Under the pieces are notes generated by a model. It was not told the DNA's origin, did no database searches, and saw nothing but the letters and a program-made list of their open reading frames with translations. Shown one piece after another: positions 17,128 to 25,592 of a DNA stretch of 64,000 bases. The DNA is taken from positions 1,922,001 to 1,986,000 of the forward strand of contig NZ_JAKUDO010000001.1 of the NCBI RefSeq assembly GCF_022436485.1. Direction: 5' to 3'. This DNA is from Agrococcus sp. ARC_14. GTDB lineage: Bacteria > Actinomycetota > Actinomycetes > Actinomycetales > Microbacteriaceae. A program made the position numbers and the translations under genes. Within the stretch, counting starts at the first letter, position 1. Every line of letters begins with the position of its first letter.

Positions 17128-18362
17128 TGCTGGATCTTCGTGCCCTTTGGCACGGTGACGATGCCGGATGCGGAGATCGCGAAGCCGCGCGAGCGGTCGA
17201 GGTCGTGGTCGACGCCCACCTGCACGCCTGCCCCGATCTCGACGTCCTTGTCGATGATCGCGCGGCGCACGACGGCGCCGGCGCCCACGTGCACGAAGTC
17301 GAACAGGATCGCGTCAGAGACGGTCGCCCCGGCATCGATGGTGCACCAGGGTGCCACGACGCTGCGCACGATAGAGGCCCCCTGCACCACCGAGCCCGCA
17401 CCCACGATCGCCTCGTTGACGTCGGCAGCGCGACCCCAGGCATCCCGGGTGAACTTCGCGGGCGGCGCGTTCACGATCTGCGTGTAGATCGGCCACTCGC
17501 GGTTGTACAGGTTGAAGATCGGCAGCGCGGAGATGAGATCCATGTGGGCGTCGAAGAACGACTCGATCGTGCCGACGTCGCGCCAGTAGTACTTGTCGCG
17601 CTCGGTGGCTCCCGGCACGGTGTTGTGCTTGAGGTCGTACATGGCGGCCTCGCCGCGACCGACGAACCAGGGGATGATGTCGCCGCCCATGTCGTGGCCG
17701 GAGCCCTCGAGATCGGTGTCGGCCGTGACGGCCTCGACGAGCGCGTCGGCGTCGAAGACGTAGTTGCCCATCGAGGCGAGCACCTCGCCGGGGCCGACGA
17801 CGAGGTCGGATGCGTCGGCGGGCTTCTCGTGGAAGGCGCGGATGAAGCCGGGCTTCTCGTCGTCCTCCTCGATGACGCCGAACTGGTTGGCGAGCTCGAG
17901 GGGCTGCCGGATGCCCGCGACCGTCGCGCGGGCACCGGAGTCGATGTGCGCCTGGATCATGTCGCGGAAGTCCATGCGATAGACGTGATCTGCGCCGACC
18001 ACGACCACGATGTCGGGCTTCTCGTCGACGATCAGGTTGAGCGACTGGAAGATCGCGTCACCGGATCCTGCGAACCAGTGCTTGCCGGTGCGCTGCTGCG
18101 CGGGCACAGAGGTGACGTAGGAGTTCAGCATGTTCGACATGCGCCACACCTGTGAGATGTGCCGGTCGAGCGAGTGCGACTTGTACTGCGTCAGCACGAC
18201 GAGCTGCCGCAGATCGGAGTTGATGAGGTTCGAGATCGCGAAGTCGATCAATCGATACGCGCCCCCGAAGGGCACTGCTGGCTTGGCTCGATCGGCGGTC
18301 AGCGGCATGAGCCGCTTGCCCTCGCCGCCGGCGAGCACGATGCCGAAGACCTTCTTGTCCAT
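17124..18362 (-). CDS. glgC: Glucose-1-phosphate adenylyltransferase
   Basis: It makes ADP-glucose from ATP and glucose-1-phosphate, committing sugar to glycogen. The 412-residue protein has the N-terminal nucleotide motif GIVLAGGEGKRLMPLT, the substrate-binding FAGSGDAIFQ, KPGFIRAFHEKP, and the C-terminal left-handed beta-helix repeats that carry allosteric sites. It is divergent from the glycogen synthase gene over 82 bp. No SD is present; TAGGGT lies 6 bases upstream of the ATG. Confidence 0.96.
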   Translation of the reverse strand: MDKKVFGIVLAGGEGKRLMPLTADRAKPAVPFGGAYRLIDFAISNLINSDLRQLVVLTQYKSHSLDRHISQVWRMSNMLNSYVTSVPAQQRTGKHWFAGSGDAIFQSLNLIVDEKPDIVVVVGADHVYRMDFRDMIQAHIDSGARATVAGIRQPLELANQFGVIEEDDEKPGFIRAFHEKPADASDLVVGPGEVLASMGNYVFDADALVEAVTADTDLEGSGHDMGGDIIPWFVGRGEAAMYDLKHNTVPGATERDKYYWRDVGTIESFFDAHMDLISALPIFNLYNREWPIYTQIVNAPPAKFTRDAWGRAADVNEAIVGAGSVVQGASIVRSVVAPWCTIDAGATVSDAILFDFVHVGAGAVVRRAIIDKDVEIGAGVQVGVDHDLDRSRGFAISASGIVTVPKGTKIQQ

Positions 18363-18368
18363 GGCCTC

Positions 18369-18374
18369 ACCCTA
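18369..18374 (-). promoter_or_regulatory. Likely -10 box for leaderless glgC
   Basis: TAGGGT lies 6 bases before the glgC ATG on the minus strand, with no SD. Confidence 0.5.
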
Positions 18375-18432
18375 TGGGGGAGCGGCACGACCTGGCCAGG
18401 AGCGCGACACCGTTCTCGGCATCCCGCTGGCG

Positions 18433-18438
18433 TACTGT
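18433..18438 (+). promoter_or_regulatory. Likely -10 box for leaderless glgM/glgA
   Basis: TACTGT lies 6 bases before the ATG at 18445, with no SD. The two glg promoters share 82 bp, so joint regulation is possible. Confidence 0.5.
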
Positions 18439-18444
18439 GAGGCC

Positions 18445-19650
18445 ATGCGCGTCGACCTGCTCACGAAGGAGTACCCGCCCGCGGTCTACGGCGGTGCCGG
18501 CGTCCACGTCACCGAGCTCGTGCGGGCGCTGCGGCGCTCGATCGAAGTGCAGGTGCGCTGCTTCGGGCTGCCGCGCGACGAGGCCGACACGACCGCCTAC
18601 GAGGTGCCGCCATCCCTCGCCCGTGCCAACGGGGCGCTGCAGACGCTCTCGGTCGACCTGCAGATCGCCGACGCGGTCGAGGGCGCCGACATCGTGCACT
18701 CCCACACCTGGTACGCCAACGAGGCCGGCAGGCTCACGCAGGAGCTGCACGGCGTGCCCCATGTCGTCACCGCGCACTCGCTCGAGCCGCTCCGGCCATG
18801 GAAGGCCGAGCAGCTCGGCGGCGGCTACCGCATCTCGAGCGACATCGAGCGCCGCGCCTACGAGGCCGCCGACCGCGTGATCGCGGTCTCTAACGGCATG
18901 CGCGCCGACATCCTGCGCTCCTACCCATCGCTCGACCCCGAGCGAGTCGTCACGATCTACAACGGCATCGACCTGGATTCCTGGTCGCCGAACCCCGACG
19001 CCGATCGGGCGCGTGCGCTCGGGCTGGACCCCACGCATCCGTCGGTCGTCTTCGTCGGTCGCATCACCCGCCAGAAAGGCCTGCCGCACCTGCTGCGCGC
19101 CGCGCGGGCGCTGCCGGAGGACGTGCAGCTGATCCTGTGCGCGGGTGCGCCGGACACGCCGGAGATCATGACGGAGGTCACGGCGCTCGTCGAGGAGCTG
19201 CAGCAGACCCGCGAGGGCGTCGTCTGGATCGACCGCGTGCTGCCGCGCGAGGATCTGCGTGCGCTGCTCACGCACGCCACCACCTTCGTCTGCCCCAGCG
19301 TCTACGAGCCGCTCGGCATCGTGAACCTCGAGGCCATGGCCTGCGGCGCGCCCGTCGTCGGCAGCGGCACCGGCGGCATCCCGGAGGTCATCGATGACGG
19401 CGTGACCGGATTCGTGGTGCCGATCGACCAGGTGCAGGACGGCACGGGGACGCCCACCGATCCCGAGCGCTACGAGGCCGACCTGGCCGATGCGCTGACA
19501 CGCATGGTGGCCGATCCCGAGGCGGCGAAGCGGATGGGCGAGGCCGGCAGGGAGCGCGCCAGGGCTCGGTTCGACTGGGGGCAGATCGCTCAGCAGACGA
19601 GCGAGGTCTACGCGACCGTGATCGCTGAGCGGGCAGCTGCCGCGCAGTAG
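18445..19650 (+). CDS. glgM: GT4-type glycogen synthase / maltose-1-phosphate synthase
   Basis: A 401-residue glycosyltransferase with the actinobacterial N-terminus LLTKEYPPAVYGGAGVHVTEL and the GT4 E-x7-E element in CPSVYEPLGIVNLEAMACG. It resembles the mycobacterial Rv1212c type, known to make alpha-maltose-1-phosphate from ADP-glucose and glucose-1-phosphate (GlgM) as well as being annotated glgA. It is shorter than the GT5 glycogen synthases of E. coli. Divergent glgC supplies its ADP-glucose. No branching enzyme or GlgE lies in the window. The start was set at the conserved MRVDLLTKEYPP. Confidence 0.85.
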   Translation: MRVDLLTKEYPPAVYGGAGVHVTELVRALRRSIEVQVRCFGLPRDEADTTAYEVPPSLARANGALQTLSVDLQIADAVEGADIVHSHTWYANEAGRLTQELHGVPHVVTAHSLEPLRPWKAEQLGGGYRISSDIERRAYEAADRVIAVSNGMRADILRSYPSLDPERVVTIYNGIDLDSWSPNPDADRARALGLDPTHPSVVFVGRITRQKGLPHLLRAARALPEDVQLILCAGAPDTPEIMTEVTALVEELQQTREGVVWIDRVLPREDLRALLTHATTFVCPSVYEPLGIVNLEAMACGAPVVGSGTGGIPEVIDDGVTGFVVPIDQVQDGTGTPTDPERYEADLADALTRMVADPEAAKRMGEAGRERARARFDWGQIAQQTSEVYATVIAERAAAAQ

Positions 19651-19695
19651 CCCTCGGCATCCGCGTGCCACGTCGGAGCAGCACGCTGCGATCGA

Positions 19696-19701
19696 TAGGC
19701 T
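19696..19701 (+). promoter_or_regulatory. Likely -10 box for the leaderless ABC ATPase gene
   Basis: TAGGCT lies 7 bases before the ATG at 19709; no SD is seen. Confidence 0.55.
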
Positions 19702-19708
19702 CGAACCC

Positions 19709-20494
19709 ATGGCCAGCGTCCTCGAGCTCACTGACGTCTCGTTCGTCAGGAACGGCAATCGCATCCTCGACTCGATCTCGTGGACGGTCGACGAGACCGA
19801 CCGCTGGGTGATCCTGGGGCCGAACGGCGCCGGCAAGTCGACGATCCTGCAGCTCGCCGCGGCGACCACGCACCCCACCTCCGGCACCGTCGAGGTGCTG
19901 GGGGAGCGGGTCGGGAAGGTCGACGTCTTCGAGCTGCGCACGCGCATCGGCCTCGCCGCGACCGGCCTGGCACGACGCATCCCCGCGCACGAGCGCGTCG
20001 GCGACGTCGTGCTCACCGCCGCCTATGCCGTCACCGGCCGCTGGCGCGAGCGCTATGAGTCCGCCGACCTCGAGCGGGCGGCAGAGGTGATGGATGCCTG
20101 GGACCTCACGCAGCTCTCCACGCGCAGCTTCGGCACGCTCTCCGACGGCGAGCGCAAGCGCGTGCAGATCGCCCGCGCCGTGATGACCGACCCCGAGCTC
20201 ATGCTGCTCGACGAGCCCGCCGGCAGCCTCGACCTCGGCGCGCGAGAGTCACTGCTCGAGTCGCTCGCCGACTACGCGTCGAGCGAGCTCGCTCCCGCCA
20301 TCGTCATGGTGACCCACCACGTCGAGGAGATCCCGCCGGGCTTCACGCACGCGATGCTGCTCTCCGAGGGCAGGATCCAGGCCGCGGGGCCACTCGCAGA
20401 GGTGCTCACCGACGCGCACCTGACGGCGACCTTCGACGTGCCGCTGCATGTGGAGCAGGAGGCGGGCCGCTGGAGCGCCCGCGCTCGACGCTGA
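19709..20494 (+). CDS. Stand-alone ABC transporter ATP-binding protein
   Basis: A 261-residue ABC ATPase with Walker A GPNGAGKS (near 37), a degenerate signature LSDGERKR in place of LSGGQ, Walker B LMLLDEPAG and the switch histidine in MVTHHVEE. No permease gene is adjacent. Similar orphan ATPases exist in other actinobacteria and bacilli (YlmA-like); the substrate is unknown. The L31 gene follows 120 bp later under its own promoter. Confidence 0.85.
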   Translation: MASVLELTDVSFVRNGNRILDSISWTVDETDRWVILGPNGAGKSTILQLAAATTHPTSGTVEVLGERVGKVDVFELRTRIGLAATGLARRIPAHERVGDVVLTAAYAVTGRWRERYESADLERAAEVMDAWDLTQLSTRSFGTLSDGERKRVQIARAVMTDPELMLLDEPAGSLDLGARESLLESLADYASSELAPAIVMVTHHVEEIPPGFTHAMLLSEGRIQAAGPLAEVLTDAHLTATFDVPLHVEQEAGRWSARARR

Positions 20495-20535
20495 CCGCAC
20501 CCTGCACAGGCTCGCAGAGCACCCAGACCACCTGA

Positions 20536-20541
20536 TACACT
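20536..20541 (+). promoter_or_regulatory. Likely -10 box for rpmE2
   Basis: TACACT within CTGATACACTCG about 75 bases before the rpmE2 ATG. A CTGCTC...GAGCAG inverted repeat follows in the leader. The -35 is weak. No obvious Zur-type operator is visible. Confidence 0.4.
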
Positions 20542-20614
20542 CGTCTGTCGGCCCGCACTGCTCGACCAGAGCAGCGGCCGTAGACTTCCGCGCCCGAGCG
20601 ACCAAGGACTTGCT

Positions 20615-20863
20615 ATGAAGACCGAGACCCACCCCGACTACCAGTCGATCGTGTTCCGCGACCTCGCCTCGGGCGAGACGTTCCTCACGCGTTCGACGCT
20701 GACGAGCGAGAAGACGATCGAGCTGGACGGCGAGACCTACCCGGTCATCGACGTCGAGATCTCGGCCGCCTCGCACCCGTTCTACACGGGCAAGCAGCGC
20801 ATCATGGACTCGGCCGGCCGCGTCGAGAAGTTCAAGAACCGCTACAAGGGCTTCGGCGGCTGA
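20615..20863 (+). CDS. rpmE2: 50S ribosomal protein L31, type B
   Basis: An 82-residue ribosomal protein. It starts [16 protein letters not shown] and ends [11 protein letters not shown], as in type B L31. The zinc-binding CxxC motifs of type A L31 are absent (no cysteine at all), marking it as the zinc-independent form. In some bacteria this form replaces the zinc-binding one under zinc limitation, but in many actinobacteria it is constitutive; no Zur site is seen here. The ATG is preceded by a moderate SD (AAGGAC). Confidence 0.95.
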   Translation: MKTETHPDYQSIVFRDLASGETFLTRSTLTSEKTIELDGETYPVIDVEISAASHPFYTGKQRIMDSAGRVEKFKNRYKGFGG

Positions 20864-20881
20864 TCCAGCCCCACCCGTTCA

Positions 20882-20939
20882 CAGAGAGGCGGGTTGTTGC
20901 AGCGGTGGCATGCCACGACTGCAACAACCCGCCTCTCTG
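20882..20939. terminator. 58-bp near-perfect palindrome between rpmE2 and the exonuclease gene
   Basis: Two 21-base arms (20882-20902 and 20919-20939) are perfectly complementary, and the central 16 bases contain GTGGCATGCCAC, which continues the stem after a 2-bp mismatch. 27 of 29 positions pair. It lies between convergent genes, 18 bp after the rpmE2 stop, and has no U-tract. It is probably a bidirectional terminator; a small mobile palindrome is the alternative. Confidence 0.7.
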
Positions 20940-20976
20940 CGTCTGCGCTTCGGCACGCTGTGGGCGCTGCGGAGGT

Positions 20977-21741
20977 CTATGAGCGCAGGGGCCAGCCGCG
21001 CCCGGCGTCGAACGACGGGTCGGTGCGGCGGCGGTAGGCCTCGAAGTCTGCGGCCTGCTCGTCTGCCCACGTGGCCGTGAGCTCGTGCAACGAGATCGGG
21101 TCGATGCGCAGCTCGGCGAACTTCGCGGCCATCGCCTGCGCCACCTTGCCCGCGGCGATCGCATCTGCGCTCGCGTCGTGCGCGTCGAGCAGCTCGACGC
21201 CATAGACCTCGGTCGCGACCGTGAGCGTGCGCTTGCCGCGACGGAACTTGTCGAGCCGCCGGTCGAGGATCATCGGGTCGATCACCGGCTTCACCACGAG
21301 CGCCTCGTGGCCGTGCCTGCGGCACTCGGCATCGAGCAGCGACACGTCGTAGGCGGCGTTGAACGCGCAGACCGCGAGCCCCTTCGCGAGGTGGCCGGCG
21401 AGCACGTCGCGGATCTCGACGACGGAGGCCGCTGCATCCGCCCCCTCCGCCTGCGCGCGCGCGTTCGTGATGCCGTGGATGGCGATCGAGCCCTCGGGGA
21501 TCTCGATGCCGGGGTTCACGATCCAGGAGCGCTCCTCGATGACGCGACCGGAGGCATCCAGCACACCGATGTAGGCGGTGACGATGCGCGCCTCTGCCGG
21601 GTCGACGCCCGTGGTCTCGAGGTCGAACACGACCAGCCGATCGATCCAGCGATCGGGTGCCTCGGGGCTCACGGCCAGGATCGGGCGATGCAGCGGCTGC
21701 TGGATCTGCGGCTGCTGGGTCTGCGTCTCGGTCTCGGCCAT
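20977..21741 (-). CDS. DEDDh 3'-5' exonuclease (DNA polymerase III epsilon-like)
   Basis: A 254-residue protein with the DnaQ-like exonuclease fold: Exo I FDLETTGVD (D40, E42), Exo II AFNAAYDVSLLD near residue 130, and Exo III HDASADAIAAGKVA near residue 190. The N-terminal 20 residues are glutamine/threonine-rich and probably disordered. No polymerase domain or DinG-like helicase follows. It could be a proofreading subunit or a stand-alone repair nuclease. TAGCGT lies 6 bases before the ATG and there is no SD. Confidence 0.87.
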   Translation of the reverse strand: MAETETQTQQPQIQQPLHRPILAVSPEAPDRWIDRLVVFDLETTGVDPAEARIVTAYIGVLDASGRVIEERSWIVNPGIEIPEGSIAIHGITNARAQAEGADAAASVVEIRDVLAGHLAKGLAVCAFNAAYDVSLLDAECRRHGHEALVVKPVIDPMILDRRLDKFRRGKRTLTVATEVYGVELLDAHDASADAIAAGKVAQAMAAKFAELRIDPISLHELTATWADEQAADFEAYRRRTDPSFDAGRGWPLRS

Positions 21742-21747
21742 GCCGCC

Positions 21748-21753
21748 ACGCTA
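21748..21753 (-). promoter_or_regulatory. Likely -10 box for the leaderless exonuclease gene
   Basis: TAGCGT lies 6 bases before the ATG at 21741 on the minus strand. Confidence 0.45.
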
Positions 21754-21777
21754 GCCGGGGCCACCCACGGCCGCCGG

Positions 21778-21783
21778 TAGGCT
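21778..21783 (+). promoter_or_regulatory. Likely -10 box for the leaderless hydrolase gene
   Basis: TAGGCT lies 6 bases before the GTG at 21790; no SD is present. Confidence 0.6.
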
Positions 21784-21789
21784 CGGCGA

Positions 21790-22734
21790 GTGCCAGTGGA
21801 TGACCGCCCCGTGAGCTCGCCGTACAGCGTGCTGCTCGATGCCCTGCCGCAGCGCGAGCGCGAGCTGGTCGTCGACGGCGTCCGCACCGCGGTGTTCGAG
21901 TACGGGCCGGCGGACGCGCCGCCCATCGTCTTCGTGCACGGCTTCCGCGGCGACCACCACGGCCTCGAGCCGGTGGCCGCGCACCTGCCGGGCTTCCGGG
22001 TGATCGCACCCGACCTGCCCGGGTTCGGGTCGTCGGATGCGCTGCCGCACGCCACGATCGAGGCCTACGCGGCGTGGTTGCGCGCGTTCGTCGCCGCGGC
22101 AGCACCGGGCGCGGCAGTGCTCGGCCACTCCTTCGGCTCGATCGTCGTCGCGCATGCCGCAGCGCACGGCGCGGACGGCAGCGCGCCAGAGCCTGACGGC
22201 CTCGGCGCCTCCCGCATCGTGCTGGTGAATCCGATCGCGACGCCCGCGCTCGCCGGGGCGAACCGCTTCGGCTCGCTGCTCGCCCTTGGCTACTACCGCA
22301 CCGCCGCGGCACTGCCGGAGCGCGCGGGTCTCGCCGTGCTGGGCGCACCGCCGATCGTGCGCGGCATGAGCGTGTTCATGGCGAAGACGCGCGACCCGCA
22401 GGTGCTGCGATGGATCCACGACCAGCACGACCGCTACTTCTCGCGCTACGCATCGCGGCAGGCAGTGCTCGAGGCGTTCGACGCCTCGATCCGCCACACC
22501 GTCGGCGAGGTCGCCGCACGCGTCGCGCAGCCGGTGCAGCTCATCGCCGCGGACCGCGACGACATCACGCCGCTCGCGCACCAGCACCGGCTGCGCACGC
22601 TGTTCCCCGACGCCCGGCTGTCGGTCCTCACCGGCGTCGGGCACCTGGTGCACTACGAGCAGCCGCGCGAGGCCGCGCGCATCATCCGGCGCTTCCTCGC
22701 GGAGCCGGCCGCCACCGCGAACGCCGAGCAGTAG
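21790..22734 (+). CDS. Alpha/beta hydrolase
   Basis: A 314-residue alpha/beta hydrolase with the oxyanion segment VFVHGFRGDHHG, the nucleophile elbow LGHSFGS (Ser near residue 118) and the late histidine GVGHLVHYE. The Asp of the triad is likely in IAADRDD. The substrate is unknown. The start is GTG 21790, supported by a -10 box 6 bases upstream. Its stop is one base before the glycosyltransferase start, so the two form an operon, perhaps for envelope lipid or glycan work; that link is inference. Confidence 0.85.
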   Translation: MPVDDRPVSSPYSVLLDALPQRERELVVDGVRTAVFEYGPADAPPIVFVHGFRGDHHGLEPVAAHLPGFRVIAPDLPGFGSSDALPHATIEAYAAWLRAFVAAAAPGAAVLGHSFGSIVVAHAAAHGADGSAPEPDGLGASRIVLVNPIATPALAGANRFGSLLALGYYRTAAALPERAGLAVLGAPPIVRGMSVFMAKTRDPQVLRWIHDQHDRYFSRYASRQAVLEAFDASIRHTVGEVAARVAQPVQLIAADRDDITPLAHQHRLRTLFPDARLSVLTGVGHLVHYEQPREAARIIRRFLAEPAATANAEQ

Positions 22735-22735
22735 C

Positions 22736-23824
22736 GTGCGCGTCCTCTTCGACTGCCGCTACGTGCGCTTCCCGCGCCACGACGGCATCTCGCGGTTCTC
22801 GGCAGAGCTCGTCGCCGGCCTCGCGCGCGACCACGAGGTGACGCTGCTCGTGAGCGACGAGCGCCAGCTCGCCATGCTGCCGGCGCTGCCGCACGTGCTC
22901 GGGCCATCTCCCACCGGCGTGCTCGAGCCGCTCACCGCCTGGCGACTGCGCAGGGTGCCGGCAGACGTGGCCTACTCGCCGATGCAGACGATCGGATCGG
23001 CTCGCCGCGCCTGGCCGCTCGTGACGACCGTGCACGACCTCATCTACTACCGCCACCCGACGCCGCCGCGCGATCTTCCCGCGGCCGTGCGCGCGCTCTG
23101 GCGGCTCTACCACCTCTCGTTCGCGCCGCAGCGGCTGCTGCTGGGCGCCGTCGACGGCGTCGTCACGATCTCCGAGACCACGCGCGGCCTCATGACGCAG
23201 CACCGCCTGACGCGCAAGCCCGTCGCGATCGTGCCGAACGCGGCTGCCTCAGAGACCGCCGGGCCGTTCGGCGAGCCCGTCACCCACACCTCGCCGCCCA
23301 CCAAGCGGCTCGTCTACATGGGCTCGTTCATGCCCTACAAGGATGTCGAGACGCTCATCCGTGCCGCCGCCCTGCTGCCCGGGCACGAGCTGCACCTGTG
23401 CAGCCGCATCGACCCCGCCAGCCGCAGCCGCCTCGCCGCGCTGGCGACAGGCGCATCCCTCGTCTTCCATGACGGCGTCTCCGACGAGGAGTACGCCGAG
23501 CTGCTGCGCAGCGCGACCGCCCTCGTGCACGCCTCGCACGAAGAGGGCTTCGGCATTCCGCTGCTCGAGGCGATGAGCCTCGGCGTGCCGGTGGTGGTGG
23601 CAGACACGGCGATCTTCCGCGAGGTCGGGGGCGATGCGGCGGTGTACTTCCCGGTGGGAGATGCGGATGCGCTGGCGCACGCCGTGCGCGCGCTCGAGGG
23701 GGAATGGGAGACCCGCTCGCGCGCCTCGCTGCAGCAGTCGGCCCGCTTCAGCTGGCGCGACTCGGCCGAGCGCCTCGGCGCCTTCCTGGCGGAGATCGTC
23801 GCGACGGCGCAGCGGGCTTCGTGA
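22736..23824 (+). CDS. Group 1 (GT4) glycosyltransferase
   Basis: A 362-residue GT-B fold glycosyltransferase. The N-terminal domain begins MRVLFDCRYVRFPRHDGISRF and the C-terminal donor domain carries HEEGFGIPLLEAMSLGVPVV, the E-x7-E motif of family GT4 that holds the nucleotide sugar. It resembles mannosyl- or hexosyl-transferases for envelope glycans, but donor and acceptor cannot be told. It is coupled to the upstream hydrolase gene with a 1-bp gap. Confidence 0.85.
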   Translation: MRVLFDCRYVRFPRHDGISRFSAELVAGLARDHEVTLLVSDERQLAMLPALPHVLGPSPTGVLEPLTAWRLRRVPADVAYSPMQTIGSARRAWPLVTTVHDLIYYRHPTPPRDLPAAVRALWRLYHLSFAPQRLLLGAVDGVVTISETTRGLMTQHRLTRKPVAIVPNAAASETAGPFGEPVTHTSPPTKRLVYMGSFMPYKDVETLIRAAALLPGHELHLCSRIDPASRSRLAALATGASLVFHDGVSDEEYAELLRSATALVHASHEEGFGIPLLEAMSLGVPVVVADTAIFREVGGDAAVYFPVGDADALAHAVRALEGEWETRSRASLQQSARFSWRDSAERLGAFLAEIVATAQRAS

Positions 23825-23855
23825 CGCGTGCGCCTCCGGCGCGCGCTCCTCAGCC

Positions 23856-23906
23856 TTGATGCCTCCGGGCTCAACGCGCTGCGCGCATTGAGCCCTCCGG
23901 CATCAA
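23856..23906. terminator. Interrupted hairpin between glycosyltransferase and sirtuin genes
   Basis: Two 19-base arms (23856-23874 and 23888-23906) pair at 16 of 19 positions, with a 3-bp internal mismatch and a 13-base loop. The right arm contains the sirtuin stop codon. TTTT follows the stem on the minus strand side only weakly, so termination is likely for the + strand gene. Confidence 0.55.
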
Positions 23907-24715
23907 AACGGTGCGACGAGCGCGTCCGCGATCGTCGTCAGCGTCTCGCTCGTGCCGCCCTCGACGCGCACGGCGGCCCTGCCATCCCACTTCGTCTCGC
24001 CGCGGTTCACGATCACGATCGGCACGCTCGCGCGGCGCGCCACCTCGAGCAGCCGCGTGCCGGAGTTCACGATCAGCGAGGATCCCGCGACCAGCACCAC
24101 CTCGCCGGCCGCGATCACGTCGCGGGCCGCGGCGAACACCGCCGGCGGCACGATCTCGCCGAAGAACACCACGTCGGGCTTCAGCATCCCGCCGCACACG
24201 GGGCACGGCGGCACCAGGAAGTCCTGCGAGGCATCGATCTCGACATCGCCGTCGGGCTGCAGCCGCACCTGCTCCGGCACCACGATCCACGGGTTCAGCA
24301 GCTCGATCTCGGCGGCGATCCGCTCGCGGTCGTACGTGCGGCCGCAGTCGAGGCACGAGACCGTGTGCATGCGGCCGTGCACGTGCACGACCTCGTGCGA
24401 CCCGGCGCGCTCGTGCAGGTCGTCGACGTTCTGCGTCGCGATCCCGGTCACGAGCCCCGCCTCCTCGAGCCGTGCGAGCGCACGGTGCCCGTCGTTCGGA
24501 TGCACCGAGGTGAAGCGCCGCCACCCCAGATGGCTGCCCGCCCAGTAGCGGCGTCTGGCATCGGCGCTCGAGCGGAAGGTGTCGAACACCATCGGCGTGC
24601 GGCGCGGCGCACCCTCGCCGCGGTAGTCAGGGATGCCGGAGTCGGTCGAGATGCCGGCGCCGGTCAGCACCGCGATCCGGCGGCCCCTGAGGAGGTCGAT
24701 CGCTGTGTCGAGCAC
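23903..24715 (-). CDS. NAD-dependent protein deacetylase (sirtuin)
   Basis: A 270-residue sirtuin that removes acyl groups from lysines using NAD+. Motifs: GAGISTDSGIPDYRG (19-33), TQNVDDLHERAG, catalytic H113 in VHVHG, and the zinc cysteines C121/C124 and C171/C174, followed by KPDVVFFGE. The class III SIRT5-type Tyr/Arg pair for succinyl groups is not evident. The start is GTG 24715 with TAGGCT 7 bases upstream and no SD. Confidence 0.93.
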   Translation of the reverse strand: MLDTAIDLLRGRRIAVLTGAGISTDSGIPDYRGEGAPRRTPMVFDTFRSSADARRRYWAGSHLGWRRFTSVHPNDGHRALARLEEAGLVTGIATQNVDDLHERAGSHEVVHVHGRMHTVSCLDCGRTYDRERIAAEIELLNPWIVVPEQVRLQPDGDVEIDASQDFLVPPCPVCGGMLKPDVVFFGEIVPPAVFAAARDVIAAGEVVLVAGSSLIVNSGTRLLEVARRASVPIVIVNRGETKWDGRAAVRVEGGTSETLTTIADALVAPF

Positions 24716-24722
24716 GCTCTCA

Positions 24723-24728
24723 AGCCTA
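24723..24728 (-). promoter_or_regulatory. Likely -10 box for the leaderless sirtuin gene
   Basis: TAGGCT lies 7 bases before the GTG at 24715 on the minus strand. Confidence 0.55.
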
Positions 24729-24773
24729 GTGCGCCGCTACGCTCGAGACGCCGGGGGAGCGAGGGGAGCGGTT

Positions 24774-25592
24774 GTGCAGATCATCCGCATCGACACGCTC
24801 GACGATGCTCGGCTCGATGACTACGTCGCGCTCACCGATGTGGCGCTGCGCCGCCGCACGGAGCCCGAGCGCGGCCTCTACATCGCCGAGTCCCAGACGG
24901 TGCTCGAGCGCGCGCTTCGTGCCGGCCATCGGCCGCGCTCGGTGCTCGTCGCGCCGCGCTGGCTGCCGCAGGTGGAGCAGATCCTGGGCGAGTCCGCCGC
25001 TGCAGCGGACACCCCGATCTTCGTCGGCGAAGAGCCCGTGCTCGAGCAGCTCACCGGCTTCCACCTGCACAGGGGCGCGCTCGCCGCGATGCAGCGGCCC
25101 GAGCTGCCGGATGCCTCGGCCCTGCTCGCGCACGCACGTCGCGTCGTCGTGCTCGACGGGCTCGTCGACCACACGAACGTCGGCGCCGCCTTCCGCTCGG
25201 TCGCGGGCATCGGTGCCGATGCGGTGCTCGTCACCCAGACCTGCGCGGATCCGCTCTATCGTCGCAGCGTGCGCGTCTCGATGGGCACGGTGCTGCAGGT
25301 GCCGTGGACCCGGATCGAATCGCTCGAGGCGGCGGTGCCGGTGTTCCGCGAGGCGGGCTTCGAGACCGTGGCGATGGCGCTGCACGAGGATGCGGTGACG
25401 CTCGACGAGTACGCCGCGGCGCCCGCAGAGCGCGTCGCGCTCGTCTTCGGCTCCGAGGGGCCGGGCCTCACCGCCCGCGCCATCGCTGCCGCCGACCGCG
25501 TCGTCAGGATCCCCATGCACCACGGCGTCGACTCGCTGAACGTCGCCGCCTCTGCCGCCGTCGCGATGTGGGCGCTGCGAGGAGCCGCATGA
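24774..25592 (+). CDS. SpoU/TrmH family RNA 2'-O-methyltransferase
   Basis: A 272-residue SPOUT methyltransferase acting on tRNA or rRNA with S-adenosylmethionine. Motif 1 (DHTNVGAAFRSVAGIG), motif 2 (FGSEGPGLT) and motif 3 (IPMHHGVDSLNVAASAAVAMW) of the trefoil knot are all present, and a substrate-binding N-terminal domain (about residues 1-100) precedes the fold. The target nucleotide is unknown. The start is GTG 24774 behind GAGGGGAG. The stop overlaps the next gene by ATGA. Confidence 0.9.
   Translation: MQIIRIDTLDDARLDDYVALTDVALRRRTEPERGLYIAESQTVLERALRAGHRPRSVLVAPRWLPQVEQILGESAAAADTPIFVGEEPVLEQLTGFHLHRGALAAMQRPELPDASALLAHARRVVVLDGLVDHTNVGAAFRSVAGIGADAVLVTQTCADPLYRRSVRVSMGTVLQVPWTRIESLEAAVPVFREAGFETVAMALHEDAVTLDEYAAAPAERVALVFGSEGPGLTARAIAAADRVVRIPMHHGVDSLNVAASAAVAMWALRGAA

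Noticed and set aside
20495..20614. Zur box controlling the zinc-free L31
   Set aside because: No AT-rich palindrome of Zur type is present in the 120-bp upstream region.
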